DNA of 64,000 nucleotides from Bacteroidales bacterium (GCA_017437125.1 JAFSBV010000019.1:62001-126000); one strand, 5' to 3'; shown: positions 1 to 9,471, counted from the first letter of the stretch. Made by a program: numbers and translations. Notes: a model not told the origin generated them from the letters alone.

Positions 1-1587
1 CATGACGGCAAGATAATGCTTCAGAAGAGCATTGTATGCCGTAAACTCAACCATCTTCGGGTCAATGAATACGAACTTGAGCTCAGATGGATGCTTGGCA
101 TAAAGCAATGATGAAATGATGACATTAAGACCCACAGACTTACCCTGCTGTGTAGCACCGGCAACAAGGAGATGCGGAGCCGAAGCAAGATCGAAGGTCT
201 TCACCTTCCTGGTGATGGTATATCCTATAGCGATAGGAAGTTCATATTTCGTATTTCTGAACGAATCATCGTCAAGGGCCTTCTTCAACGGCACGATGGA
301 CGGTTCTCTGTTGGCAACCTCTATACCGACGCAATCAGGGAGCACGACCACACGTACTCCTTTGGCTCCCAGGGACATACCTATCTCCCTATGGAGATTC
401 TCGATGGCAGCCACCTTGATTCCCGGAGCAGGTACGACCTTATACAATGTCACAGTAGGTCCGACGACAGCCTTTACCTGCATGACCTCGATCTTGTAGT
501 TGAGAAGGGTCGAGCGGATCTTGTTGTTATTGATTTCAAGCTCCTCATTTGAAACGACATGCTGGGCATCAGCATAATCATCAAGAAGGTCAATGGATGG
601 GAACTCGTACTTTTCAAGTTCAGCCCTGTTATCAATACGCTCCAGTTCCTCAGTAACACTTGCTGAAGGGTCATAGTTACGGATGATCTCGATGCCCTTA
701 TCTGCTGCATCCTGCTCTTCCTGTGGAACAGGAACAGGCTCAGGATCACCGTTCAAAGGGTCCACTTCAATTCCGACATCAGGCAATTCCTCGATTTCAG
801 GTTCCTCTATGACTGCCGGGATCTCCGGAAGCTCCAGCTCCTCATCTCCGGTCTCTACCTCAATATCTGAAGACTCCGGATCAGCAGAATCAGATATGGA
901 AGGTTCTGCTTCAGAAGAGTCCTGAACAGGAGGGACGTCCGTATTCTTTCCCTGATCCATGCCTGCTACCGCAAGCCAATGAGCAAATCGTCCGTTTGCA
1001 AGAAGAAGCCAGGCGACAGCAAGCACAGCTATGATCAACGGCGTAACGATTGCTCCGAACAGATTGTTCATCCAGGCAATCACGGCATGACCGGCATCTC
1101 CTCCGAGACCGCCTCCGAAGAAGGTGTCTTCAGTAAAGATCATTGAGACATATGCCAGGACAAGGGAAGCCAGAAATGCACCGCTGACAGTCACGAACGT
1201 AGTCCTCAGAAGGCCGATGCTGCGATTCCAGAAGAAGAGTCTGTATGCTACAGCTCCCATGAGGAATATGAATGCAAAGCTGCCCAGGCCAAGGAAACGA
1301 CAGACAAGGAATTCCGCCCATCTGTAACCGAATTTGCCTCCGGCATTCTCCACATCCACACCCTTGTCCATCATGTCAGGCTGATCCATAAGGCTCTGGT
1401 CTGCCTCCCATGTAAAAAGGTAAGACAATGTCGCTACCAGGGTAAATACCGTGAATACCGCCACGATCAATCCCAATCCCTTGAGGATGACCGACTTGGT
1501 GTCCGGATTCATATCAGAAAAGAAGGAGAAGCGGTTACGCTTCTCTTTCCTTTTGTCATTGCTTTTGTTCTTCTTTGCTGCAGCCAT
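1..1587 (-). CDS. ftsK: DNA translocase FtsK (N-terminal part, cut by the window edge)
   Basis: ATP-driven double-stranded DNA pump that clears the chromosome termini from the division septum. The visible 529 residues start at the ATG at 1587. They contain a basic N-terminus, four predicted membrane segments within about residues 30-185, a long acidic Pro/Glu/Ser-rich linker (about 190-290), and then the alpha/beta part of the motor with Walker A GATQQGKS at 477-484 and the following LKFVFIDPKMVEF stretch typical of FtsK/SpoIIIE. The rest of the RecA-like motor and the gamma domain lie outside the window. It follows the DUF4290 gene by three bases, so the two are very probably cotranscribed. 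The family call is secure; only completeness is unknown. Confidence 0.96.
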   Translation of the reverse strand, partial: MAAAKKNKSNDKRKEKRNRFSFFSDMNPDTKSVILKGLGLIVAVFTVFTLVATLSYLFTWEADQSLMDQPDMMDKGVDVENAGGKFGYRWAEFLVCRFLGLGSFAFIFLMGAVAYRLFFWNRSIGLLRTTFVTVSGAFLASLVLAYVSMIFTEDTFFGGGLGGDAGHAVIAWMNNLFGAIVTPLIIAVLAVAWLLLANGRFAHWLAVAGMDQGKNTDVPPVQDSSEAEPSISDSADPESSDIEVETGDEELELPEIPAVIEEPEIEELPDVGIEVDPLNGDPEPVPVPQEEQDAADKGIEIIRNYDPSASVTEELERIDNRAELEKYEFPSIDLLDDYADAQHVVSNEELEINNNKIRSTLLNYKIEVMQVKAVVGPTVTLYKVVPAPGIKVAAIENLHREIGMSLGAKGVRVVVLPDCVGIEVANREPSIVPLKKALDDDSFRNTKYELPIAIGYTITRKVKTFDLASAPHLLVAGATQQGKSVGLNVIISSLLYAKHPSELKFVFIDPKMVEFTAYNALLKHYLAVM

Positions 1588-1590
1588 ATG

Positions 1591-2268
1591 CTATTTATGC
1601 GGTTTACGCATTCTCATGTTATTGTTCTTGAATCTGTTGTTCTGCATCTTTCCCTTTCCGGGATTCTGTCCGGGTCTGCTGAATGTAGTCCCTGAATCTA
1701 TGCGGGAAAGCTGAAGTCCTTCCGGAACCTTTATCCTGTAATCAGAAAGCTTCTCGATATCCTGGAATATAGTTTCATCCGCTACCGTATCCTTGTTCCA
1801 GATCAGATACTGCTGCCTCATATATACGGCAAGCTGACGAATCATGGCGGTCTTCACCTCACCGTCCTCCTTTTCGGCGATCAGATCGATTATGCTCTCG
1901 ATATTCCTTCCGTAATGAGTTGCCTTGATCGGTTTGTTGGACATAGGAACCGGCTCCGGCTTCTGATTCAGGCTTTCTGGCGCCGGCATCGGATATGGTG
2001 CGTCAATATCCAGATCAAATCCGGCAATGATGTACAGATGATCCCACAGCTTATGCTCGAAGTCCTCCTCAAGATGGACTGCAGGATTGAGGATTTCCAT
2101 CACCTTGATGATCGCCCTGGCCTGTTCGTTCCTTTTCTCACGATCCTCTATGGTCTTGAGATAATCCACCATCTTCTGCACGTTTCTGCCATACTCAGGA
2201 ATATAAAGGCGTACCCTTTCCGTATTGTACAGCAGTTTGTATGTATCTATGTTGTTCTCCATTGTCAT
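1591..2268 (-). CDS. DUF4290 family protein
   Basis: A 225-residue soluble protein matching the Bacteroidetes-restricted DUF4290 family, whose function is not known. The family-like core is at the N-terminus (LYIPEYGRNVQKMVDY and EDREKRNEQARAII, about residues 22-55), with a second GRNIESIIDL segment near residue 120 that resembles the first GRN-containing motif. The last 30 residues are basic and Asn/Arg/Lys-rich (NNRFKNNNMRMRKPHK), which could contact nucleic acid, but that is inference. Two ATGs (2268 and 2262) are possible starts. A -7 like element (TATATTTG on the minus strand, 2290-2297) lies just upstream, so it may have its own promoter in addition to read-through from the addAB-like genes. 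No signal peptide or membrane segment. Confidence 0.85.
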   Translation of the reverse strand: MTMENNIDTYKLLYNTERVRLYIPEYGRNVQKMVDYLKTIEDREKRNEQARAIIKVMEILNPAVHLEEDFEHKLWDHLYIIAGFDLDIDAPYPMPAPESLNQKPEPVPMSNKPIKATHYGRNIESIIDLIAEKEDGEVKTAMIRQLAVYMRQQYLIWNKDTVADETIFQDIEKLSDYRIKVPEGLQLSRIDSGTTFSRPGQNPGKGKMQNNRFKNNNMRMRKPHK

Positions 2269-2302
2269 TAACTTATATTATACAATCTGCAAATATAATG
2301 AA

Positions 2303-5300
2303 TTATTCTTGGAATAAGGACTCTTTTGCAACAACTTCAATGACCTCATCTGTATGTACATACCACAGGTATGCAGAGACATCGGCATAGCCCATGCGAT
2401 TCCATAATCCGGCATATCGCTTCAGCTGGTTCTCGTACTTTCGGTAATGTTCACCGAACTTATAATCTATGATAATGACCTTGTCACCGGAAATGACCAC
2501 CCTGTCCGGACGGAACAGCTGTCCGCTTTCATCAATCACATCGGCTTCATTAAGAATCCTGTCGGCATCGTCCGGGAACCATCCCCTTGCAGAAGCCGAT
2601 CCTATCCTTTCTTCCAGCAGAGCCAGGACGGCACAAGCCTCATCAGGAGTTATCTCACCATCTGCAAGCGACTGTCTGACAGCCCATTCCAGATCATCGG
2701 CATATTTCACCCTTGACAGGACATCGTGAAGAATGACTCCCCTTATCCTGTTCGATGCCGCATATCCTGCTTCCCCATCTTCTGAAAAGAAATCGACAGA
2801 ATCAGCAGAAAATTTCAGTCTGCCACGTTCCCTCACATCTCCACCTCCTGCATCCGGATCAGGATTCAAGGCTATGGACGGGAGTTCGTCACCTGATCTT
2901 ATTGCGAATACAGACGGGCCATCCTGCTCTGAATGACGCAGAATGGCAAAATCAGGCATCTCACCTATATCGAAACGCTCAGAACCGTCTTCCGATACAC
3001 TTCCTGAAACCTCAAATGGAGGGATGAGTTCATCGTTTCCAGGCACATCTCCGCCACATGAGGCCGACACGAACCAGTACAGCATCTGGGAGAAATCCGT
3101 GAACTGTCCCAGATCACCGGCATCCAGAGCCTTCATACATTTAGCAGACGGCCTGCAGGAAATCAGATGCATCCCCATTGCGGCCCTTGTCATAGCAACA
3201 TATATCGTATTGATGTTGTCAACCTGCTGCAGAAAACTCTCCCGCCGATAATCATCGGCAAAAAGTGTATGTTCAGACGATCTGGAAAGTACGACGTCAT
3301 AGACTCCATGGGCGACTTCTTCCAACGGAGTCGCCTCAAGATCAGGCAGGCACCAATGACTTCCCGCCTTATACAATGTTATGTTTTCTGCAAACGGAAT
3401 GATGACATACGGGAAATCCAGACCCTTGGATTTATGGATGGTCATGACCCTGACGCTCTCACCGGAAGATGGAGAGCTGATTGAAGGATCCTCCCCTTCC
3501 CAATATTTCAGAAAGCCTCGCAGACTGTTTCCGTTTGAAGAAACATATTCCTGGACATGATCCATGAAAGACTGGATATGAAGAGCCTCCCCTTTCCACA
3601 GGCCTTCGCTGTCACTGTCCTTTATAGCCCTGAACAAAGCCTCAACCAGATCCATTAAAGAGCTGCATCCCTGCGGAATGACGACATCAAGAGAGCTGGC
3701 AAGATATCCGTTCACGGTGTCATCCGGATTGTCAGCATAGGACATGAGCGATACGATACGGCGGACCGTGATGGAAGTCTTTACTCTGAGAGAATCATCA
3801 GTAACCACAGGTATGTCATTATCAATCAGATACATGGCAACAGACTCACCGATGGCGTTGCTTCGCACCAGAACAGCTATATCGGCATATGTGGCACCAT
3901 TCGCGACAGCTTCACACACGGCGTCATAAACCTTTGCCAATTCATCTTCCTTTTCACAGAAAGTCAGGCTCACACTTCCTCTGGCCTCAGTTTTCCGACC
4001 AGCTTTCTGAGAGACGTCAGCATATATTTCCGACAAAGGTCCGCCTTTCTCATGGCCATTCATCCTGTCAAGAATCGAAGCCGCCGACTTGAAGAAACAG
4101 TTGTTGAACGATATTATGTCAGCCAGACTCCTGTAGTTGGTGTCCAGGACTTCCTCCGAATGTCCGGGAAACTCTTCAGGAATCACCTCGTCAAGAAGTT
4201 TCCAGTCGGACCCTCTCCAGCGGTATATGCTCTGTTTCACGTCACCGACAATCAGGCTTTCCCCTCCTTTCGACTCGCTTTCATGAAGAAGAGGGCTGAA
4301 GTTCTTCCACTGGACATTAGCCGTATCCTGAAATTCGTCCAGGAGGAAATGCTCATACCTCACTCCTATCTTCTCATACACGAACGGCGCATCGGATCCG
4401 TCGATAATATCTCTCAAGATAGTATTGGAATCATCTATGCACAAGACATTCTTTTCCTTCATCAGTTCCTTGAACGTCCTGTCAAGTTCCCCTGCCACAC
4501 CCTGGCCATAAAGCTGTCCGTCTATGAGCAAAGCCGTATTATAAAGACGGTATTCCGAATCGAAACAATTGCAGAAGTCCTCGAGAGGGGCTTCAAGAAA
4601 AGGATAAACCAAAGGCTTGAGCTTTGCCGCCTTGGTCTTGGCGAACCATTGTTCATGATCCCTTGCCTTGGACATGAACGAAGCTGACGGAACTTCGATC
4701 TTGTCCCCGTCTTCCATTTCCGCATATACATACAGGGCTTTCAGAAAGCCTCTGTTGCTTTCAGCCGGATTGACACCCGCCTCTTCAAGCACACGGAGTG
4801 CGGCACGTGCCTTTTCTCTGAGATCCTGCCTGAAATCAGACTCTATCTTCCTGCATATTTCCCTGATTTCCAGAAGCCTGTCCTTAGAATGACACATATC
4901 CGGATCAAGTCCTGCCATTTCCAAGGCCTCCTGACGCTGAGACGATTTCAGACGCTTCGCCATCTCCAGAAGATTGGCATCGAGACTATATCTGTCGCCT
5001 TGTTCTATCTGTTCCAGCACATTGTCGGTAAGCCATGACAGGAGTCCGGAATCCTCTTCTGTAAGCGAATCCAGCACTCTGTCAACACTTTCAGCGACAA
5101 GAGCATCCTTGTCAAGCTCCACCTGATAAGATGCGAACTGGCCGATCTCACGAGAAAAAGCCTTCAATGTCTGCTGGAAGAAGCGGTCGATGGTACTGAC
5201 GGCAAATGCGCTGTAGTCATGAAGCATATCGCTGAGTACAGCCTTTGCCTTAGCACTGACATCTGCATCGGAAGGAAACATCGAAGGAACAAAGTGATCA

Positions 5301-5512
5301 TGATAGGCTGACTGGTGAGGTCTGACTGCCAGGACATGGAGTTCCTTCAGTATCCTGCCCTTCATCTCGTCAGTCGCCTTGTTTGTAAACGTCACTGCGA
5401 GAATATGACGATATGCAAAGCGTTCCTTGCTCTGCAGGATAAGGGTTATGTATTTTCTTGCAAGCCTGTAGGTCTTTCCCGAGCCTGCAGAAGCCTTCAT
5501 TATCTCAAGCAT
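2303..5512 (-). CDS. addA: AddA/RecB-like UvrD-family helicase-nuclease
   Basis: Large subunit of an AddAB-type helicase-nuclease that resects double-strand ends for RecA-dependent repair. The 1069 residues carry all superfamily 1A helicase signatures: Walker A ASAGSGKT at 7-14, Walker B region DEFQDT at 392-397, GDVKQSIYRWRGSD shortly after, MTIHKSKGLDFPYVI in the C-terminal motor half, and IYVAMTRA (motif VI). A RecB-family nuclease domain closes the protein, with GVILHDVLSRV, a PDRVVI strand and IIDYKFGE near residue 1015. It starts 19 bases after the AddB-like gene on the same strand, the usual addB-addA order. The pair is diverged from the Firmicutes proteins, so an alternative label would be RecB-like exonuclease V beta subunit. 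High confidence in family and role. Confidence 0.92.
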   Translation of the reverse strand: MLEIMKASAGSGKTYRLARKYITLILQSKERFAYRHILAVTFTNKATDEMKGRILKELHVLAVRPHQSAYHDHFVPSMFPSDADVSAKAKAVLSDMLHDYSAFAVSTIDRFFQQTLKAFSREIGQFASYQVELDKDALVAESVDRVLDSLTEEDSGLLSWLTDNVLEQIEQGDRYSLDANLLEMAKRLKSSQRQEALEMAGLDPDMCHSKDRLLEIREICRKIESDFRQDLREKARAALRVLEEAGVNPAESNRGFLKALYVYAEMEDGDKIEVPSASFMSKARDHEQWFAKTKAAKLKPLVYPFLEAPLEDFCNCFDSEYRLYNTALLIDGQLYGQGVAGELDRTFKELMKEKNVLCIDDSNTILRDIIDGSDAPFVYEKIGVRYEHFLLDEFQDTANVQWKNFSPLLHESESKGGESLIVGDVKQSIYRWRGSDWKLLDEVIPEEFPGHSEEVLDTNYRSLADIISFNNCFFKSAASILDRMNGHEKGGPLSEIYADVSQKAGRKTEARGSVSLTFCEKEDELAKVYDAVCEAVANGATYADIAVLVRSNAIGESVAMYLIDNDIPVVTDDSLRVKTSITVRRIVSLMSYADNPDDTVNGYLASSLDVVIPQGCSSLMDLVEALFRAIKDSDSEGLWKGEALHIQSFMDHVQEYVSSNGNSLRGFLKYWEGEDPSISSPSSGESVRVMTIHKSKGLDFPYVIIPFAENITLYKAGSHWCLPDLEATPLEEVAHGVYDVVLSRSSEHTLFADDYRRESFLQQVDNINTIYVAMTRAAMGMHLISCRPSAKCMKALDAGDLGQFTDFSQMLYWFVSASCGGDVPGNDELIPPFEVSGSVSEDGSERFDIGEMPDFAILRHSEQDGPSVFAIRSGDELPSIALNPDPDAGGGDVRERGRLKFSADSVDFFSEDGEAGYAASNRIRGVILHDVLSRVKYADDLEWAVRQSLADGEITPDEACAVLALLEERIGSASARGWFPDDADRILNEADVIDESGQLFRPDRVVISGDKVIIIDYKFGEHYRKYENQLKRYAGLWNRMGYADVSAYLWYVHTDEVIEVVAKESLFQE

Positions 5513-5531
5513 CCTGTCATCATTTTATGGT

Positions 5532-8444
5532 TTACCTTCCGCATATCGTCCTGAAATCGCAATATCCGCATGTCTTTTCATCTTCTGTTCTGGCAAAAGG
5601 AACGGATGTGTCATACATTTCATCCAGAAGATTCTTCAGTCTGTCGGTCACTGCATCGAAGAATCTCCTGTTAAGGGGCACTGTAACAGGCGGTTCCTTG
5701 AATATCCTCGCCGTAGAATAGACACAGTTGAAGATGTCCCTTCCCTTCACTTCCGGTCTTGACTGCAGCAGCATGTCATATACATAGAACTGAAGAGCGA
5801 TCTTCGGCCAGTTCTTCATGTCCGGATGAAATATCTTTTCTGCAATATCCTCCGCATTGCCGTCATTGATGTTCTCGTCATCCTCCAGAACCTTTCCCGT
5901 CTTGTAGTCAACAACCCTCGCCTGATCTTCACGGAAACTGTCCAGACGGTCGATGAATCCCTTGAAACGCTGTCCGCAGAACTCTCCCTTGACCTTTATC
6001 TCACGGCCAAGAATGGCAAAGGAATCCGATCCCTCCTTCTTCAGGAGCTCCAGATCGCGCTGCAATGTCTTGAGCACATACCGCACGATCACATCACACA
6101 CGACCAGGTTCCTGCCGCTTATCTCTATCGTATTGAGCTCGGACATGACCAGGGCCCTGACCTTTTCCCTGATCTCATCCTCACGTCCCATCCATCCCTC
6201 GATATATGAACGGCTGATCCTGTCCAATGGCTTTTCTGAAAGTCCTCCGCACCGTTCCTCTTCGTTGAAGAAGAAATCCGGCTTCATAGCGTCATAAGAA
6301 GCATATATCGACCGCATCGTATCATGATAGACTGTTCCGAACATGCCGTAATCCAAGGATTCTGCTACTTCATCCTCAAGCCTCAGCCCCTTGACGGTAC
6401 TGTAATAGAATCGTGCAGGACAGGCAAGATAATTCTGCAAGGCGGTTGCCGACAGAACAGATTCCTTTATGACACGTACGTCATCTTCTGTCTTGACTAT
6501 ATCATTGATCCTTGCGGTCTTCATGCCTGCAAACCTGACGAAAGACCTTTTCAAAGGAATTCCGAAATGATATTCCAGCTGCTTTACATATCTGCTTTCC
6601 TCTCCGGATTTCAGGCCTTCAGTACGTGAATCCACGAGCATCCATACCTTTTCCGCCCTTGAAATCATCCTATAGAAATAGTATGCCCATATAGCATCCT
6701 GATATTCGTACGTTGGCATCGAGAAGCCCTTCCTGAGTTCCGGTGGAATAAAGGAGGAACTCACGTTACGGCGCGGAAACACTCCTTCATTTGCCGACAT
6801 TATGACAAGACTACGGAAGTCCAACGCACGTGTCTCCAACGGGCCCATTATCTGCAGGCCACGAAGCGGCTCTCCCTTGAAAGGGACGGAAACCGATCCG
6901 AGAAGCTGCCCCAAAAGCCTCATATATGTAGAAGGACGGACTTCCAGGCCTATTTCCTGAAGGATATTTATACTCCTGTAATATTCCTTTGCATACTCCA
7001 GTTCCAAGGCAAGACTCCTGTCGTCAGCCACAGCAGGGAGAATCGTCCTGATCACCTCCTTCTGATATTCCGCTATAGCATATATCTGATCTTTCGAAGC
7101 ATGTTCATTATCCGTGACTACAGGCCTGAACACAGCCTCGAGAATGCGTGTTCCGCCCAGTTCGTCCTGTGGGATATAATATCTCGCAGCTGCCTTGATC
7201 TCGGAAACCTTCTCCAATGTCTTGTCATCCGCAGCCTTTCTGAACAATTCTGAAGCGAAAAGATCCCAGACCGGCTTATGATAGAAGAACCACTTCCCTT
7301 TTCTGTTCACCATATGCATCTGAACAGCTGATACGTCAGACATCATTGCAAAGAGCAGACTTCCCGACATAGGCAGACCCATGGTCACATTTATATCCTC
7401 AATATCTTCCGGAATCGAATTCAGTACCGACTTGAGCAGGTTCTCATCGGGCAGAACCACCGCACATTCCTCAACAGCTCCGACCCTGTCTTTAAGAATA
7501 TCCGGCAGTCTCTTAGCCTGTCCGACGGAAGAAGCCACGCTGATGACATTGATTTCAGGTACCTGAAGTCCGCCTGCATCCCATACAGCAGCCTGAGGGA
7601 ACTCGATCACATTTTCCGACATGAAGAATGAAGAACGGTTCTGAGGATCCCTGATCATATCTCCTGACCAGTCCCAGCAGAATTCAGCCATACCGGCATC
7701 ACGCAGCCTTCTCAAAAGCATCTTTTCGCATTCGTTCAATGCATTGAGACCCACAAACACAAAATTTCCAGCACCGCCTGCAACATCGGCAAGCACATCG
7801 CCTACCGCCTCTGTACCCAATCTGGAAACAAGAGAGCGGTACATCATTCCTTCATATGCCATTCCCTTTTCAGCAAGCACCTCATTGAACCTGCAGTATA
7901 AAGGATAAAGGATATTCCATATCTGCAGGAAGCGCCCTTTGACATCATCTGAGCCGATATCCACAGTCAGCTTTCCGGAGCGGTCGTTGAAATGGCTGAG
8001 AAAGCCCTTTATCGCCTCTCTCTGCGTCTCCGTCAGATATTCGAACGTATCCTGAAGAGCCTTGAAATCAGCCACGTTGGCAAAAAGCTGTCCGGGATTG
8101 ACGAGATATTTGTCAACGTCATTGAAATCCGCAAGGATGACATCTCCCCAGAAGATGAATTCATCAAGAGATTCTGCATTATTGTTAAGCCCACGATAGC
8201 ATTCATAGAGTTCCAGCAGAAGGCGTACCCTGTCAGTGGTCTGCAGACCGGCTGCCCTTCCGAAGAGGTCATTGATCGTCAGCATCTGAGGCACAAGCAG
8301 AGGTCTGCCGGAAACCGCCTCCGCAAGATATTTACGGAAGAATACCATGGAACGGCGGTTGGGAAAGATAAAGCATCTGTCCTCAATCCGTCCTTTCTTA
8401 TAATAATGGTCTGCGACCTGTTTCAGGAACGGTATCATCGTCAT
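5532..8444 (-). CDS. addB: AddB-like PD-(D/E)XK nuclease subunit with Fe-S cysteines
   Basis: Partner of the downstream AddA-like helicase-nuclease. The N-terminus (IEDRCFIFPNRRSMVFFRKYL) has the fold-typical opening of AddB but no Walker A, so its helicase-like half is probably non-catalytic. The C-terminal nuclease domain starts near residue 670 with ALQNYLACPARFYY, continues with FGTVYHDTM and GFIDRLDSF, and has the catalytic VVDYKTGKV near residue 845. The single Cys of the CPARF motif plus the terminal CGYCDFRTICG match the four-cysteine iron-sulfur staple known in AddB. Start chosen at the ATG at 8444 (a second ATG follows at 8438) because a -7 element lies at 8455-8462; an upstream in-frame ATG at 8489 would lie before that promoter. 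The promoter carries a palindrome shared with one other site in the window. Confidence 0.9.
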   Translation of the reverse strand: MTMIPFLKQVADHYYKKGRIEDRCFIFPNRRSMVFFRKYLAEAVSGRPLLVPQMLTINDLFGRAAGLQTTDRVRLLLELYECYRGLNNNAESLDEFIFWGDVILADFNDVDKYLVNPGQLFANVADFKALQDTFEYLTETQREAIKGFLSHFNDRSGKLTVDIGSDDVKGRFLQIWNILYPLYCRFNEVLAEKGMAYEGMMYRSLVSRLGTEAVGDVLADVAGGAGNFVFVGLNALNECEKMLLRRLRDAGMAEFCWDWSGDMIRDPQNRSSFFMSENVIEFPQAAVWDAGGLQVPEINVISVASSVGQAKRLPDILKDRVGAVEECAVVLPDENLLKSVLNSIPEDIEDINVTMGLPMSGSLLFAMMSDVSAVQMHMVNRKGKWFFYHKPVWDLFASELFRKAADDKTLEKVSEIKAAARYYIPQDELGGTRILEAVFRPVVTDNEHASKDQIYAIAEYQKEVIRTILPAVADDRSLALELEYAKEYYRSINILQEIGLEVRPSTYMRLLGQLLGSVSVPFKGEPLRGLQIMGPLETRALDFRSLVIMSANEGVFPRRNVSSSFIPPELRKGFSMPTYEYQDAIWAYYFYRMISRAEKVWMLVDSRTEGLKSGEESRYVKQLEYHFGIPLKRSFVRFAGMKTARINDIVKTEDDVRVIKESVLSATALQNYLACPARFYYSTVKGLRLEDEVAESLDYGMFGTVYHDTMRSIYASYDAMKPDFFFNEEERCGGLSEKPLDRISRSYIEGWMGREDEIREKVRALVMSELNTIEISGRNLVVCDVIVRYVLKTLQRDLELLKKEGSDSFAILGREIKVKGEFCGQRFKGFIDRLDSFREDQARVVDYKTGKVLEDDENINDGNAEDIAEKIFHPDMKNWPKIALQFYVYDMLLQSRPEVKGRDIFNCVYSTARIFKEPPVTVPLNRRFFDAVTDRLKNLLDEMYDTSVPFARTEDEKTCGYCDFRTICGR

Positions 8445-8454
8445 CAAATTTGCA

Positions 8455-8489
8455 CAAAAATAAGGTGTAAAAGTGCCAATTCGAGGCAC
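8455..8489 (-). promoter_or_regulatory. addB promoter with GTGCC-N7-GGCAC palindrome
   Basis: On the minus strand a -7 element TATTTTTG (8462 to 8455) precedes the addB ATG by about ten bases. Ten bases further upstream sits a palindrome with arms GTGCC and GGCAC and a 7-base centre (8473-8489). The same palindrome occurs at the same 10-base distance from the -7 box at 61495-61531. The palindrome occupies the position of the spacer and -33 box, and no TTTG -33 box is present at normal spacing, so it may be an operator or an activator site. Confidence 0.5.
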
Positions 8490-8566
8490 AAATTACATAA
8501 AAAACATGGAATCTTCCATATTTCAGGACAATTTACAAAAAAAATTGTGCTTTTACATCAAAAAAG

Positions 8567-8597
8567 TTTGGAGGTATGGATTTTTTTCATACCTTTG
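8567..8597 (+). promoter_or_regulatory. Promoter of rubredoxin-rubrerythrin operon
   Basis: Textbook Bacteroidetes promoter: TTTG at 8567-8570, a 19-base spacer, and TACCTTTG at 8590-8597. Transcription would begin near 8603, leaving an A/T-rich leader of roughly 57 bases before the ATG at 8660. Confidence 0.8.
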
Positions 8598-8659
8598 CAA
8601 TAGAATTAAATTTTAATAATTCAAAATTAGAAAATACAAACATTTTAAATACAACGATT

Positions 8660-8785
8660 ATGGCAAAGAAATTCAGATGCTTGGTATGCGGTTATGTTCA
8701 CGAGGGCGATGCAGCTCCGGAAGAGTGTCCTCTCTGCTTTGTAGGACCGGAAGACTTCGTAGAAGTTACTGAGGAAGAAGCTTGA
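8660..8785 (+). CDS. Stand-alone mini-rubredoxin
   Basis: A 41-residue protein consisting only of a rubredoxin-like iron site: CLVCG near the N-terminus and CPLC 16 residues later, the four cysteines that bind one iron. It is shorter than ordinary rubredoxins (about 52 residues) and is closely similar, in protein and in DNA, to the first 40 residues of the rubrerythrin gene that follows 49 bases downstream, so it looks like a duplicated N-terminal domain. It probably acts as a soluble electron carrier for that enzyme. Start chosen at the ATG at 8660, directly before the conserved KKFRCLVCGY; the open frame extends upstream but across the promoter. Confidence 0.85.
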   Translation: MAKKFRCLVCGYVHEGDAAPEECPLCFVGPEDFVEVTEEEA

Positions 8786-8834
8786 TAAATATTAATCAAT
8801 AACCGGAATCAACAACAATTAAACAATAAGGAAT

Positions 8835-9386
8835 ATGGTAAAGAAATACAGATGCCTCGTATGCGGTTATATCCACGAGGGTAACGAAGCTCCACAGGAA
8901 TGTCCTATCTGCCACGTAGGTGCAGACAAGTTCGAAGAAATAGTTGAAACAGGTGAAGCTCTCACATGGGCTGACGAGCACAGAATCGGAGTAGCACAGG
9001 GTGTTGATCCAGAAATTCTCAAAGGTCTTCGCGACCATTTCAACGGCGAGTGCGGAGAAGTGGGAATGTACCTTGCAATGAGCCGCCAGGCCGACAGAGA
9101 GGGTTATCCTGAGATCGCTGAGGCATTCAAGAGATATGCTTGGGAAGAGGCTGAGCACGCAGCAAAGTTCGCCGAACTCCTCGGAGAGTGCGTATGGGAT
9201 ACAAAGACCAACGTCGAGAAGAGAATGCTTGCAGAGCAGGGCGCATGTGAGGACAAGAAGAGAATCGCAACTCTTGCAAAGCAGCAGAACCTTGATGCAA
9301 TCCATGACACAGTTCATGAGATGTGCAAGGACGAGGCTCGCCACGGTGCCGGTTTCCAGGGACTTTACAACAGATATTTCAAGTAG
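8835..9386 (+). CDS. rbr: Reverse rubrerythrin (NADH peroxidase type)
   Basis: Peroxide- and oxygen-detoxifying diiron protein of anaerobes. The 183 residues have the rubredoxin domain at the N-terminus ([10 protein letters not shown] and CPIC, residues 7-27) and the four-helix diiron domain after it, the reversed order compared with classical rubrerythrin. Diiron ligands are visible in [27 protein letters not shown] and [11 protein letters not shown]. Cotranscribed with the mini-rubredoxin from the promoter at 8567 and followed directly by a strong hairpin terminator. In the cytoplasm it would reduce hydrogen peroxide with electrons passed through rubredoxin. Family assignment is secure. Confidence 0.95.
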   Translation: MVKKYRCLVCGYIHEGNEAPQECPICHVGADKFEEIVETGEALTWADEHRIGVAQGVDPEILKGLRDHFNGECGEVGMYLAMSRQADREGYPEIAEAFKRYAWEEAEHAAKFAELLGECVWDTKTNVEKRMLAEQGACEDKKRIATLAKQQNLDAIHDTVHEMCKDEARHGAGFQGLYNRYFK

Positions 9387-9390
9387 GATA

Positions 9391-9459
9391 CTGATAAAAA
9401 CAAAAAAGTGGGGCGCAGAAAATAAAGGGAAATGCGCCCCACTTTTTTGTTTTTATCAG
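9391..9459. terminator. Perfect 27-bp bidirectional terminator
   Basis: Two 27-base arms (9391-9417 and 9433-9459) are exactly complementary around a 15-base loop. The stem has a GC-rich core GTGGGGCGCA flanked by A-tracts on one side and T-tracts on the other, so it works as an intrinsic terminator in both directions. It separates the convergent rubrerythrin and Hsp15-like genes. Confidence 0.95.
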
Positions 9460-9471
9460 TTGATGTTACGG

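Noticed and set aside
4052-4687. 211-codon open frame on the plus strand inside the addA-like gene
   Set aside because: Antisense shadow of a clear helicase; no family resemblance and no promoter or leader.
8470-8492. Sigma-54 promoter (TGGCAC core) before addB
   Set aside because: TTGGCAC is present, but the -12 GC element at the required spacing is absent, and a -7 box of the housekeeping type follows instead.
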